From Legionella bononiensis (GTDB lineage: Bacteria; Pseudomonadota; Gammaproteobacteria; Legionellales; Legionellaceae), in NCBI RefSeq assembly GCF_016786215.1, contig NZ_JADOBG010000002.1, positions 248,001 to 312,000 on the forward strand: 64,000 nt of DNA, in the 5' to 3' direction. Below are positions 28,240 through 36,721 of the stretch, in pieces (within the stretch, counting starts at the first letter, position 1; every line of letters begins with the position of its first letter). The notes beneath the pieces are model-generated. The model did not search any database. It was given only the letters and a program-made list of their open reading frames with translations, and was not told the origin of the DNA. The position numbers were made by a program, and so were the translations under genes.

Positions 28240-28946
28240 AAGGACTCTATAACAATGTGTTGATTGGATAAATAAATCTGGCAAGGACCGTTAATTGGTT
28301 CTATGGCATCACTTAATCGATAAAAACCTGCTATTGATACTAACTCTGCTTCAAGAGATTGACAGAAGATTCTTGCATGTACATCACCGGATATTCCTGC
28401 TAAAGCTCTTCCTCTTAACGCTCCGTACACATGAATATTTCCATCGGACAATAATTCAGCGCCATGACTTACTGAGGATGTAACGATTAAATCAGCGCCT
28501 TTGGCTACAACTTGTTGTCCGGAACGAACGGGTGTAGTCAACAATTTGGTTGTAGTTAGTTCCGCAGTGAGCTGCTCAACGGGTTGTTCAACTAAAGGTT
28601 TATCTTGTGAAGCAGAGGCATTTAGAACCGCTAAACCATTACATTGAGCCAGAGTTTCTTGTAGCGCATTGCCTCCCTGTATTGCTACTGGAATCATCCC
28701 ATGCTCTCGAGCAATTTGAAATAAAGCAATAAGATCAAACTCCAACTGATTCACTGAAGACAGATCAAATACCACTGGGGTTTTTTCGAATAATTTAGGG
28801 GCTTTAACTACAGTTTCTGCAAATTGCTGTGAAAAAAAATCAATATCTGTATTCATCACTTGTAAAACTGTAAAGGTATAAAGCCTTCCTTTTAATCTAA
28901 ATGCTTGAGTTTTAGTTATATTTTCACTCATTTCTATGATATCCAT
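28233..28946 (-). CDS. minC: Septum-site determining protein MinC
   Basis: Inhibitor of FtsZ ring assembly. The N-terminal domain (about 1-110) has the MinC_N pattern (AFRLKGRLYTFTVLQVMNTD, PVVFDLSSVNQLEFDL). The C-terminal beta-helix domain (about 130-235) includes PVRSGQQVVAKGADLIVTS, GAELLSDGNIHVYGALRGRALAG and ARIFCQSLEAELVSIAG, the surface that binds MinD and FtsZ. The 237-residue length is normal. An ATG five codons in is an alternative start. No minD or minE follows. Instead lpxH overlaps its end, so minC is separated from minDE if those exist. Confidence 0.95.
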   Translation of the reverse strand: MDIIEMSENITKTQAFRLKGRLYTFTVLQVMNTDIDFFSQQFAETVVKAPKLFEKTPVVFDLSSVNQLEFDLIALFQIAREHGMIPVAIQGGNALQETLAQCNGLAVLNASASQDKPLVEQPVEQLTAELTTTKLLTTPVRSGQQVVAKGADLIVTSSVSHGAELLSDGNIHVYGALRGRALAGISGDVHARIFCQSLEAELVSIAGFYRLSDAIEPINGPCQIYLSNQHIVIESLC

Positions 28947-29002
28947 AACTGATATTTTTGTTTATACTAGCATGTGGGAACCAATAACAGAAGGATATCA
29001 AA

Positions 29003-30712
29003 GTGGATAAACGATGGTTTGAACAATATCAAAATGGCGTGCCACATGAAATTGACCCCAGTCAATATTTATCCCTAGTATCTTTATTTAAAGAATCATG
29101 TAGCCTTTATGCCAATCGTACAGCATACACCAATCTGGGCAGCGACATTACTTATGCTCAACTGGATCACTTAACCAGAGATTTCGCTGCATACCTGCAA
29201 CAACTGGGCCTACAAAAAGGCGCCCGCATTGCCGTCATGATGCCAAACTTGCTTCAATATCCGGTAGCATTATTTGGAATTTTACGTGCAGGTTTTGTTG
29301 TGGTAAATACAAACCCACTCTATACAACGGATGAAGTAATTCATCAAATGAATGATTCTGGAGCAGAAGTAGTTATCGTTCTTGCCAATTTTGCAAACAC
29401 CATAGAGAAAGCCTTACCTTCAATGAACTCAGTCAAACATGTGATTGTTACTCAAATTGGTGACCTGTTCCCGACATTTAAACGATTAATCGTTAATTTT
29501 GTTGTAAAGCATATAAAAAAACTCGTTCCTGCTTACAAAATTCCTCACGCGGTAGCATTTAACTATGCGTTACTCGAAGGCAAGCAAGCAACATTGCATC
29601 ATGTTGAATTAAATCATGAAGATATTGCGTTCCTTCAATATACAGGAGGAACAACAGGTGTTGCCAAAGGAGCAATGCTCACACACGGAAACCTGGTAGC
29701 CAATGTATTACAAGCGTACTCCTGGATTGCACCCCTAGGTATTTCGGATAATGACATTATTGTTACAGCCCTCCCTCTTTATCATATATTTTCATTAACA
29801 GCGAATTGTCTAACCTTTATGAAAGTTGGTGCCAAAAACATACTAATTACCAATCCTAGAGATTTAAGTCATTTTATTGATGAAATTAAAAACTCCGGTT
29901 TTACAGCTTTTACAGGCGTTAATACTCTATATAACTCTTTGTTAAATCACCCCAAATTTAAAGAAATAGATTTCAGTAAACTTAAACTGGCCTTATCTGG
30001 TGGAATGGCGCTTCAAAAAAGCGTATCACTTCGATGGGCGGAAATGACTAAAACACGTGTGTTAGAGGCTTATGGTTTAACTGAAACAAGTCCTGCTGCA
30101 ACGATGAATCCAATGTATATGGATGGATATAACGGCAGTATAGGTTTGCCCTTACCTTCAACAGATGTATCTATCCGCGATGATAATGGCAAGGAAGTTC
30201 CAATAGGCACAAGTGGAGAGTTATGCATTAAAGGACCACAGGTTATGCCTGGATACTGGAAGCGTCCTGATGAAACAGCTCTGGTTTTCACTAAAGATGG
30301 CTTTTTAAAAACAGGTGATATTGCCAGAATGGATGAAGAAGGATTTATTTATCTGGTTGACAGGAAAAAAGATATGATCGTAGTGTCCGGCTTCAATGTA
30401 TATCCCAACGAAGTAGAACAAGTAATAGGTATGCACCCAGGGGTACTGGAAATTGGCGTTGTTGGAGTTGTTGATGAAGAATCTGGTGAGCGAGTCAAAG
30501 CCTGCATAGTTAAAAAAGATCCGAATTTGACAGCGGAACAAATAATCGCTCATTGCAGAGAACATTTAACCGCTTATAAAGTGCCAAAGATAGTCGAGTT
30601 TTTTAATGAGTTACCTAAAACCAATGTTGGCAAAATAATGCGTAGATCATTAAAAGAAGGAGCTTCTGGAAATGATGCGCAACAAAATAAAAAGCCTATA
30701 GTAACAGCTTAA
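29003..30712 (+). CDS. fadD: Long-chain fatty acid-CoA ligase FadD
   Basis: Activates imported fatty acids to acyl-CoA via acyl-AMP at the inner membrane. It belongs to the ANL superfamily: the P-loop YTGGTTGVAKGAMLTHGN is at about 213-230, the adenine-binding LEAYGLTETSP at about 353-363, TGDIARMDEEG at about 437, the hinge VDRKKDMIVVSGFNVYP at about 450 and the catalytic Lys in GKIMRR at about 543. The start is GTG behind AGAAGGA. At 569 residues it is the usual size. It is divergent from minC. FadD is the likeliest substrate class, but other medium/long acyl ligases are close in sequence. Confidence 0.92.
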   Translation: MDKRWFEQYQNGVPHEIDPSQYLSLVSLFKESCSLYANRTAYTNLGSDITYAQLDHLTRDFAAYLQQLGLQKGARIAVMMPNLLQYPVALFGILRAGFVVVNTNPLYTTDEVIHQMNDSGAEVVIVLANFANTIEKALPSMNSVKHVIVTQIGDLFPTFKRLIVNFVVKHIKKLVPAYKIPHAVAFNYALLEGKQATLHHVELNHEDIAFLQYTGGTTGVAKGAMLTHGNLVANVLQAYSWIAPLGISDNDIIVTALPLYHIFSLTANCLTFMKVGAKNILITNPRDLSHFIDEIKNSGFTAFTGVNTLYNSLLNHPKFKEIDFSKLKLALSGGMALQKSVSLRWAEMTKTRVLEAYGLTETSPAATMNPMYMDGYNGSIGLPLPSTDVSIRDDNGKEVPIGTSGELCIKGPQVMPGYWKRPDETALVFTKDGFLKTGDIARMDEEGFIYLVDRKKDMIVVSGFNVYPNEVEQVIGMHPGVLEIGVVGVVDEESGERVKACIVKKDPNLTAEQIIAHCREHLTAYKVPKIVEFFNELPKTNVGKIMRRSLKEGASGNDAQQNKKPIVTA

Positions 30713-30733
30713 AATATCTTTGCTTTAATTGTT

Positions 30734-30769
30734 TAAATCAATCGGGATTCGTTAACCCCGATTGATTTA
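30734..30769. terminator. Hairpin between fadD and the binding-protein gene
   Basis: TAAATCAATCGGG (30734-30746) and CCCGATTGATTTA (30757-30769) are a perfect 13-bp inverted repeat with a 10-base loop. It is placed 21 bp after the fadD stop and touches the stop codon of the convergent gene. It is very probably a shared terminator, although the flanking T-run is short. Confidence 0.6.
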
Positions 30770-31504
30770 ATCAGGGTTTTTCCATTCAAAATACTTTGAA
30801 TAAAGATGAATGAATGTACCGTCATCCTCCATCTGCAAAATCACTTGATTGATTCGTTTAATTAATTCGCTATTATCTAAACTGGTCATAACTGCATAAC
30901 CTTCCCCTACTGGTTTTTTACTGCCAATAAGTTTGTAAATACCTGGATTTGTTGCTATCCAATATTTAGCTGACTCGTAGTCCAATATAAATGCATCAAT
31001 TTCATTGTTCTGTAACCCAACAAATATGTCATTAATCATTGGATACGTGACAATGGTATTGTTTCTATTGTCAGAACGTACTTGATCGCCATAGGGCGTT
31101 CCTTCTCTTACGCCTATTCTTTTTCCATAAAGGTCCTCAAGCGTGTTAATTGAGGCATTATCGTTTGAGGTAATGTACTGCGAATAACTCTGTAAATAAG
31201 GAATACTGAATAAAAACTGTTTTTCTCTCGATTTGGTAATAATCATTGATGAGATGACTAAATCAATTTTTTTATTTTTAGTAGCGCCAAAGAGATCATT
31301 AAAAGTGTACGCTTTAAACTTACAAGTGATCTTTAATCTTTTGCAAATTTCCATCATCAAATCAATATCATATCCGTAATAAGCAGACTCTTGACTGGTC
31401 CATGTTTCAAATGGTGGATTAAATTTGGACGAACCAATCGTTATGGATTGGGAATGACACAATAAAGACGAGATACACAATATCAATAAAACGAATGATT
31501 TCAT
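30767..31504 (-). CDS. Periplasmic amino-acid-binding protein (SBP family 3)
   Basis: A 245-residue extracellular solute-binding protein of the polar amino acid ABC-transporter type. A signal peptide covers about residues 1-19 (MKSFVLLILCISSLLCHSQ), followed by the family pattern YYGYDIDLMMEICKRL, FNDLFGATKNKKIDLVISSM, SREKQFLFSIPYLQS and GVREGTPYGDQV. It likely binds arginine, lysine or glutamine. No permease or ATPase gene is adjacent, so it is an orphan binding protein. It is convergent with fadD. Confidence 0.88.
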   Translation of the reverse strand: MKSFVLLILCISSLLCHSQSITIGSSKFNPPFETWTSQESAYYGYDIDLMMEICKRLKITCKFKAYTFNDLFGATKNKKIDLVISSMIITKSREKQFLFSIPYLQSYSQYITSNDNASINTLEDLYGKRIGVREGTPYGDQVRSDNRNNTIVTYPMINDIFVGLQNNEIDAFILDYESAKYWIATNPGIYKLIGSKKPVGEGYAVMTSLDNSELIKRINQVILQMEDDGTFIHLYSKYFEWKNPD

Positions 31505-31572
31505 AAGTTTTACCTTGGAAGAGCAGCATTAATAACACCATAAGCATGGTATAAATTTCTATTTTTGTACAA

Positions 31573-32085
31573 TTATTTGGAATCAATAACTAATTGTTTC
31601 ATGATTCTGGCTGTAGCACCCCAGATATAATCATTGTTTGTTATAAATTCACATGTCGTAAATTGAACACCATACCGCTCAACAGTGATTTTCTGATAAT
31701 TCGCGGCACTATGGACTAAAGACATAGGAATGGTGATAAGCCCTGTTACTTCATCAAAATTTAAAACATAGGGTTCTATAGATTCAATCTGACCTAACCA
31801 TGGATGAATAATAATACCGGACAGAGTGCGTTCATCTTTTAGCTCCTTAATCAGAGTAACGCGTTCCTTTATTATCCCAAGTTCTTCATGGAGTTCCCTT
31901 AATGCTGTATTTGAAAAATTTAGGTCATTCTCTTCCCATAATCCACCTGGAAAACTGATTTCTCCAGGATGATTCCTTAACTGTTCGCTACGTTTTGTTA
32001 GAATTAAAGAATCAGTTGCGAGTTCATGCAAAACGATTACAGCTGAATGTGTGGTCTCATTTTTTGAGAATTTATTTAAGTCCAT
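31573..32085 (-). CDS. Nudix hydrolase, CoA-pyrophosphatase-like (NudL type)
   Basis: A 170-residue protein with a Nudix box variant ISFPGGLWEENDLNFSNTALRE followed by LHEELGI (REL-HEE-LG core), preceded by ILTKRSEQLRNHPGEISFPGG. This is the layout of the NudL/CoA diphosphatase subgroup. It probably hydrolyses CoA or a related nucleotide. In E. coli nudL is also next to pabB. Here the Nudix ATG lies inside the last codons of pabB (14-bp overlap), so the two are translationally coupled. Confidence 0.9.
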   Translation of the reverse strand: MDLNKFSKNETTHSAVIVLHELATDSLILTKRSEQLRNHPGEISFPGGLWEENDLNFSNTALRELHEELGIIKERVTLIKELKDERTLSGIIIHPWLGQIESIEPYVLNFDEVTGLITIPMSLVHSAANYQKITVERYGVQFTTCEFITNNDYIWGATARIMKQLVIDSK

Positions 32086-33394
32086 TAATTATCGCTGCAA
32101 TTTTAGTATAACATTCACGATATTCATCTTCGCATTTGGAGTCAATAAGAATTCCGCCACCAGCTGCCAAATGAAGAATATTTTTTTTTGCGGTTATGGT
32201 ACGAATAGCAATATTGGTATCGAATCGACCATGGCTTGAGAAATAGCCTATGCTGCCGCAATAAATGCCTCGAGCATAGTGTTCTTGTTCATTAATGATG
32301 TTCATTGCTTCCAGTTTTGGTGCGCCAGTTATTGATCCACCGGGAAAACATGAAAGAAAAATATCAAATGGATTCAAGTGATCCATGCAGAGTGCTTCGA
32401 TGTCGCTAACCAGATGATGTACCGAATTATAGCTTTGTACTTCACAAAGATTAGTAACCTTCACAGAACCCGGCTTCGCAATTTTTCCTAAATCGTTACG
32501 CATCAGATCGACAATCATCACATTTTCCGCACGATTTTTTTCGCAGGAAATCAGTTGATTTTTCAATTGCTCGTCAATCTTCGGATCAATCGAACGTGCA
32601 ATAGTGCCTTTTATTGGGGATGCAAGAATAGTCCCCTGATCATATTGGAGAAATCGCTCCGGTGAAAAACTAAGTATATCCGCTTCCTTGTTCCTTAAAA
32701 AGGCTGAAAATGGAACTGGGTTCTTATCGGTAATCGTTCTATAAATTTCCCAGGAATCGCCTGAAAAATTGGCATGAAATGGCTGGGTCAAATTAACCTG
32801 ATATGCTCTCCCTTCGTTCAAGTATTTATTTATTGCCGAAAAAGATTGTTGATAATTCTCTTTTGAAACGAGCGGTATGAACTCACTGTTTAATTCATAT
32901 TTCTGAGGTTCAATTGGAGATTGATTCCATATTTGAATGATTTCTTCAATTAGAGTTTTTGTTGATGAATGACGATTTGCTGCAAATAATGTGACTTTTC
33001 TCAAAAGATGATCCGCGATAATCGCCCAATCGTAAAGTCCCATATCCAAAAGCGGCATGTCTGATAGAGACTCTTGAGGCATTGTTTTGATCCCGAGCAG
33101 CTGGGCTCCAAAATCATAAGAAATATACCCTATTGCTCCGCCCTGAAATGGAAGATCATTGATTGATTCATGGTCTAACAGGAGATCACGTAATGTATCT
33201 GGAGAGGAGTTTTTTGACTCTTGATTTGACCAGATTACAACACGATCATAGGGATAAGCACTTAAAATATCATAGCGTCCACGCGCTTTGTCGGTGCTTT
33301 CGAGCAATACAAATCCTGGTAAATCACAGAACTTTTTATATGAATCTTGCAAAAAAAGATGATAATTTAGTTCTAATGATACGAATTTGCTCAA
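32072..33394 (-). CDS. pabB: Aminodeoxychorismate synthase component I PabB
   Basis: Converts chorismate and ammonia to 4-amino-4-deoxychorismate for folate synthesis. The chorismate-binding domain motifs are visible: YQVNLTQPF, PVPFSAFL, SFSPERFLQ, SPIKGTIAR (chorismate-ring Lys), NVMIVDLMRNDLGKI, CFPGGSITGAPKLEAM and AAGGGILIDS. I place the start at a TTG (SKFVSLELNYHL) with AGGGG five bases upstream, which gives 440 residues, close to the usual 450. The open frame continues to 33502, but that extension has no similarity to the family and would overlap the divergent gene. Coupled to the Nudix gene downstream. Confidence 0.92.
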   Translation of the reverse strand: MSKFVSLELNYHLFLQDSYKKFCDLPGFVLLESTDKARGRYDILSAYPYDRVVIWSNQESKNSSPDTLRDLLLDHESINDLPFQGGAIGYISYDFGAQLLGIKTMPQESLSDMPLLDMGLYDWAIIADHLLRKVTLFAANRHSSTKTLIEEIIQIWNQSPIEPQKYELNSEFIPLVSKENYQQSFSAINKYLNEGRAYQVNLTQPFHANFSGDSWEIYRTITDKNPVPFSAFLRNKEADILSFSPERFLQYDQGTILASPIKGTIARSIDPKIDEQLKNQLISCEKNRAENVMIVDLMRNDLGKIAKPGSVKVTNLCEVQSYNSVHHLVSDIEALCMDHLNPFDIFLSCFPGGSITGAPKLEAMNIINEQEHYARGIYCGSIGYFSSHGRFDTNIAIRTITAKKNILHLAAGGGILIDSKCEDEYRECYTKIAAIINGLK

Positions 33395-33494
33395 AATAAC
33401 CCCTATTAATACTGTTTTTTTTGAATATATCTTTACATAAAAGTTAATAAATTGTACAGTGTTGTTTTCCATAAACCCTGATTTTATAAGCCTT

Positions 33495-35171
33495 ATGTTC
33501 ATTTACTTCCAAGATATTACTTGTCAAACCAAACACATCTTATGGTCTTTCCCCGAAGGCTCAACTTCAGCTGATTGTGTTTATAAATTTGCAGGGGAAA
33601 AAGATCCCATTGATCACCAACTAATTAACGATGCTTTAGCAGGAATCGAAGGTATAGAAATTATAGACGGTATTGCAACTGTATCTAATATCCAAGTGTT
33701 TCGAATTCGTCATCCTTTTAATATTGTTCTTCCGCTCGAAGATCAAGGACAGCTTCAAATAAGTCCAAGCTCAATCAGAGGAACTACATTTTATAGAGGT
33801 GGTTCAGACCAAAATCTTCCGATGTCCTCATCATCCAGTATATCGCCCAGAGCAGACTCAGCCCCACCTCCACCACCAAGGACGCCCAGAGGAGTTCGAT
33901 TTGCATTGACATTTGCGTCCCTGCTTTCATCCTATCCAGGTGAAACCCTTGTATACGATGTTGACGCCGAACCGAATATAGTTGCTAACAATTTAAGCAA
34001 TCTTAAAAAACTATCGTCACTTGGTGTACATTCTGTCGGCTCAGTCAATCTCACCATACAAGTCTTAAAAAATGTAAATTTGTATTTTCTGCGCCAACAC
34101 CAAATCAGCATGGTGAAGAAACTATTTGATGATGAACTGATACCTGCAATTCATGAGTTTCAAAATGGTAAGCCTGTACCTAAATTTGTTTTAGACTATT
34201 TTGCGCTGGCTGTACGAAACATCATGGTTAATACCACTTACAACAGTAAAGATACTGCTTTTGAAACCAATTTCATTCTGGAGAGCACACCAATCCCTAT
34301 TAAATCGAACTATGAGGTTCGTGCTGTTTATGCTAGAGAAATGTTATCTTCTTTATTGTATTTTATTGATTATTCATCCAGTTCAGACACGGGTAATCCT
34401 GAATTAGATCAATGGCTTCATGAATTTAAGGCACATATTTATCTTGATGAAGAAACAGTTAGAGAACGCTCCCTTCGTTCCAAGAATTGGGAGTTAATCA
34501 ATACGACTCTCTTGTCTCTCGAACAATCAATTATTTGTTCTGGATTAATGGATCATGACTACAAGCAACTTCAATTAAATTCAATAATTTGTAATGGACA
34601 ACTACACTTTAACCTGCTTGTTGCCGCGATCAAATCGATGCATGAAGGTAAAACCACCCTTAAATACGCGCTCGACCGCCTGGATAGAGAATATAAATTC
34701 CCAGAAGATACCGTATTAACTCTTCCTCCAGTTTTATCCTCACTGTTGTCGATGATCAATGCATGGTATCAAGCTGCATTGCATCCTGATGCTAAAACAA
34801 AACTAAAAGAACATGGTATATCTGAGTTAGTTGCAGAGACTTTGAAATTAACTCAACCCTTATTTCTTGAGTCAACTAATGGAGACGTTCGCTCCACTTC
34901 AGCAAAATTTATATCACATACTCTCCGACCTACTGATACCGATATATATATTAGCCCTGAATGGAAAGGTGCATTGGACACGAAATTTGTCAATAAAATG
35001 CAACTTTTTAATAAAAATAAAAAAGACAGCATGAAACCTGAAAAATTGAAACAAGAGATTTATAATGTAGTTCGCGAAGTATTAAAGGAGAAATTGGATT
35101 CATTAACTAAAGATGAGGAACACGCTCATAATCAAGCCTCATCCTCCAACTCAACTTCATATTCAATCTAA
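33495..35171 (+). CDS. Effector-like protein with Ser/Pro-rich linker
   Basis: A 558-residue protein from the ATG giving MFIYFQDITCQTKHILW. A GTG 12 codons upstream is possible and neither has a good ribosome-binding site. I do not recognise the family. An N-terminal domain (about 1-105) is followed by a low-complexity Ser/Pro linker (about 107-132, including SSSSSIS and PPPPPR), then a long helical region, and a charged helix and Ser/Asn-rich tail (KDEEHAHNQASSSNSTSYSI). There is no signal peptide or membrane segment. The linker and C-terminal acidic patch resemble Legionella effectors. It sits alone between pabB and the oxoacid dehydrogenase operon, directly upstream of a palindromic repeat array. 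Confidence 0.7.
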   Translation: MFIYFQDITCQTKHILWSFPEGSTSADCVYKFAGEKDPIDHQLINDALAGIEGIEIIDGIATVSNIQVFRIRHPFNIVLPLEDQGQLQISPSSIRGTTFYRGGSDQNLPMSSSSSISPRADSAPPPPPRTPRGVRFALTFASLLSSYPGETLVYDVDAEPNIVANNLSNLKKLSSLGVHSVGSVNLTIQVLKNVNLYFLRQHQISMVKKLFDDELIPAIHEFQNGKPVPKFVLDYFALAVRNIMVNTTYNSKDTAFETNFILESTPIPIKSNYEVRAVYAREMLSSLLYFIDYSSSSDTGNPELDQWLHEFKAHIYLDEETVRERSLRSKNWELINTTLLSLEQSIICSGLMDHDYKQLQLNSIICNGQLHFNLLVAAIKSMHEGKTTLKYALDRLDREYKFPEDTVLTLPPVLSSLLSMINAWYQAALHPDAKTKLKEHGISELVAETLKLTQPLFLESTNGDVRSTSAKFISHTLRPTDTDIYISPEWKGALDTKFVNKMQLFNKNKKDSMKPEKLKQEIYNVVREVLKEKLDSLTKDEEHAHNQASSSNSTSYSI

Positions 35172-35647
35172 TGTTTTAATTTCTGAGTCACATTTCATCA
35201 TCCTGAACGCAGTGAAGGATCTACAAATGTAGGCACCACACCACATTCAGGAGATCCCTCATTACATTCGGGATGACGGTTAACTTTCGTCATCCTGAAC
35301 GCAGTGAAGTATCTCCAAATTCAGGAACCACACCACGTTCAGGAGATCCCTCTTTACATTCGGGATGACGGATAAGTTCCGTCATCCTGAACGCAGTGAA
35401 GGCTCTCACAATTCAGGCACCACACCACGTTCAGGAGATCCCTCTTTACATTCGGGATGACGGATAAGTTCCGTCATCCTGAACGCAGTGAAGGATCTCC
35501 AAATTCAGGAACAACACCTCGTACAGAGGATCGATATAACGTCTACCTCAGTTATTAGGAAGTTACTTAATTTCAATTTAATTCACTGGTTTTTAAATCA
35601 ATTTGTGAGTATTCTATGGCAACGCGTTGTTGACAAGGAGCCATGTA
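35172..35647. other. Intergenic region filled by a repeat array
   Basis: 476 bp between the effector-like gene and pdhA. Most of it (35196-35532) is the 92-bp-period palindromic tandem repeat. The remaining about 115 bp before pdhA presumably hold the operon promoter, with AAGGAG at the pdhA start. No credible open frame is present. Confidence 0.7.
35196..35532. repeat. Palindromic tandem repeat, 92-bp period, 3.7 copies
   Basis: Units begin at 35196, 35288, 35380 and 35472, an exact 92-bp period. Each full unit is 84 bp plus an 8-bp spacer. A unit starts with CGTCATCCTGAACGCAGTGA (first copy has one change) and ends with TTCGGGATGACG. These two ends, about 29 bases each, are imperfect complements, so each unit can fold into a long hairpin. 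The fourth copy is truncated near 35532. The same family occurs at 55088-55577 and 60184-60267. Confidence 0.9.
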
Positions 35648-36721
35648 ATGACAACAGTTGCTCAATTTGATATTACTTTCACGCAGTTTTTGAATGAGCA
35701 AGGTGAGTTAGTAGGTAAACTACCCTCCTTTGCAGAAGATCATTCCGCTTTAAAAGATTTATACAGAACAATGGTACTTACCCGTACTTTTGATAAAAAA
35801 GCAATTGCCTTGCAAAGAACTGGCAAAATGGGAACCTATGCTCCTATTAATGGTCAGGAAGCTATTTCAACGGCAATTGGCCATGCAATGAAACCCGATG
35901 ATGTCTTCGTCCCCTATTACCGTGATTATGCCGCTCAGTTGCAGCGCGGTGTAAAAATGTCCGAAATTCTTGCCTTTTGGGGTGGAGATGAGCGTGGCAG
36001 TAATTTTTCCGGCAATTCCCAGGATTTACCTATCTGTGTACCAATAGCGTCTCAATGCCTTCATGCCGCAGGAGTTGCCTTTGCTTTTAAATATCGAAAT
36101 CAGAACCGTGTTGCTGTAGTCTGTATTGGTGAAGGCGGTACTTCTGAAGGTGATTTTTATGAAGCAATGAATGTAGCAGGAACCTGGAATTTACCCGTTG
36201 TTTTTGTAGTAAATAATAACCAGTGGGCTATCTCTGTTCCTCGAGACAAACAGACAAGTACTCAAACTATTGCCCAAAAAGCCATAGCTGCTGGATTTAA
36301 AGGCGTACAGATCGATGGCAATGACGTGCTCGCAACCCGCCAAATCATTGGTGAAGCCATTGACAAAGCACGCCGCGGGGAAGGCCCAACATTGATTGAG
36401 GCATTAACATACCGACTTTGCGATCACACTACTGCTGATGATGCAACACGATATCAACCTTCGGAAGAAGTGGAGCAGGCCAAACCTAAAGAACCCATAG
36501 CTCGATTCAAACATTTTCTGATGGCACAAAAACTATGGTCTTCAGATGAAGAGGAACAATTAGTTATGGAATGTTCCGAAAAGGTAGAACAAGCAGTTAA
36601 TGAATATTTAAGTACTGCCCCTCAATCTATAGGCAGTATTTTCGATTATCACTATGCAGAGTTACCTGAATATCTTGTGGAACAACGCGCAATAGCCATG
36701 GAGGAAGCAGGTCATGCCTGA
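35648..36721 (+). CDS. pdhA: 2-oxoacid dehydrogenase E1 alpha subunit (pyruvate dehydrogenase-type)
   Basis: Thiamine diphosphate-dependent E1 alpha that decarboxylates a 2-oxoacid with E1 beta. From the ATG giving MTTVAQFDITF, behind AAGGAG, it has 357 residues. The TPP motif is at about 167-200 (GEGGTSEGDFYEAMNVAG ... NNNQWAIS), and the phosphorylation-loop-like YRLCDHTTADDATRY follows later. The alpha/beta two-subunit E1 is the pyruvate or branched-chain type. The substrate cannot be fixed from sequence. It overlaps the next gene by 8 bp. Confidence 0.9.
   Translation: MTTVAQFDITFTQFLNEQGELVGKLPSFAEDHSALKDLYRTMVLTRTFDKKAIALQRTGKMGTYAPINGQEAISTAIGHAMKPDDVFVPYYRDYAAQLQRGVKMSEILAFWGGDERGSNFSGNSQDLPICVPIASQCLHAAGVAFAFKYRNQNRVAVVCIGEGGTSEGDFYEAMNVAGTWNLPVVFVVNNNQWAISVPRDKQTSTQTIAQKAIAAGFKGVQIDGNDVLATRQIIGEAIDKARRGEGPTLIEALTYRLCDHTTADDATRYQPSEEVEQAKPKEPIARFKHFLMAQKLWSSDEEEQLVMECSEKVEQAVNEYLSTAPQSIGSIFDYHYAELPEYLVEQRAIAMEEAGHA

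Noticed and set aside
35196-35532. Possible CRISPR array because of regular spacing
   Set aside because: The whole unit including the centre is repeated, there are no unique spacers, unit length is 84 bp and the ends are palindromic. No cas genes nearby.
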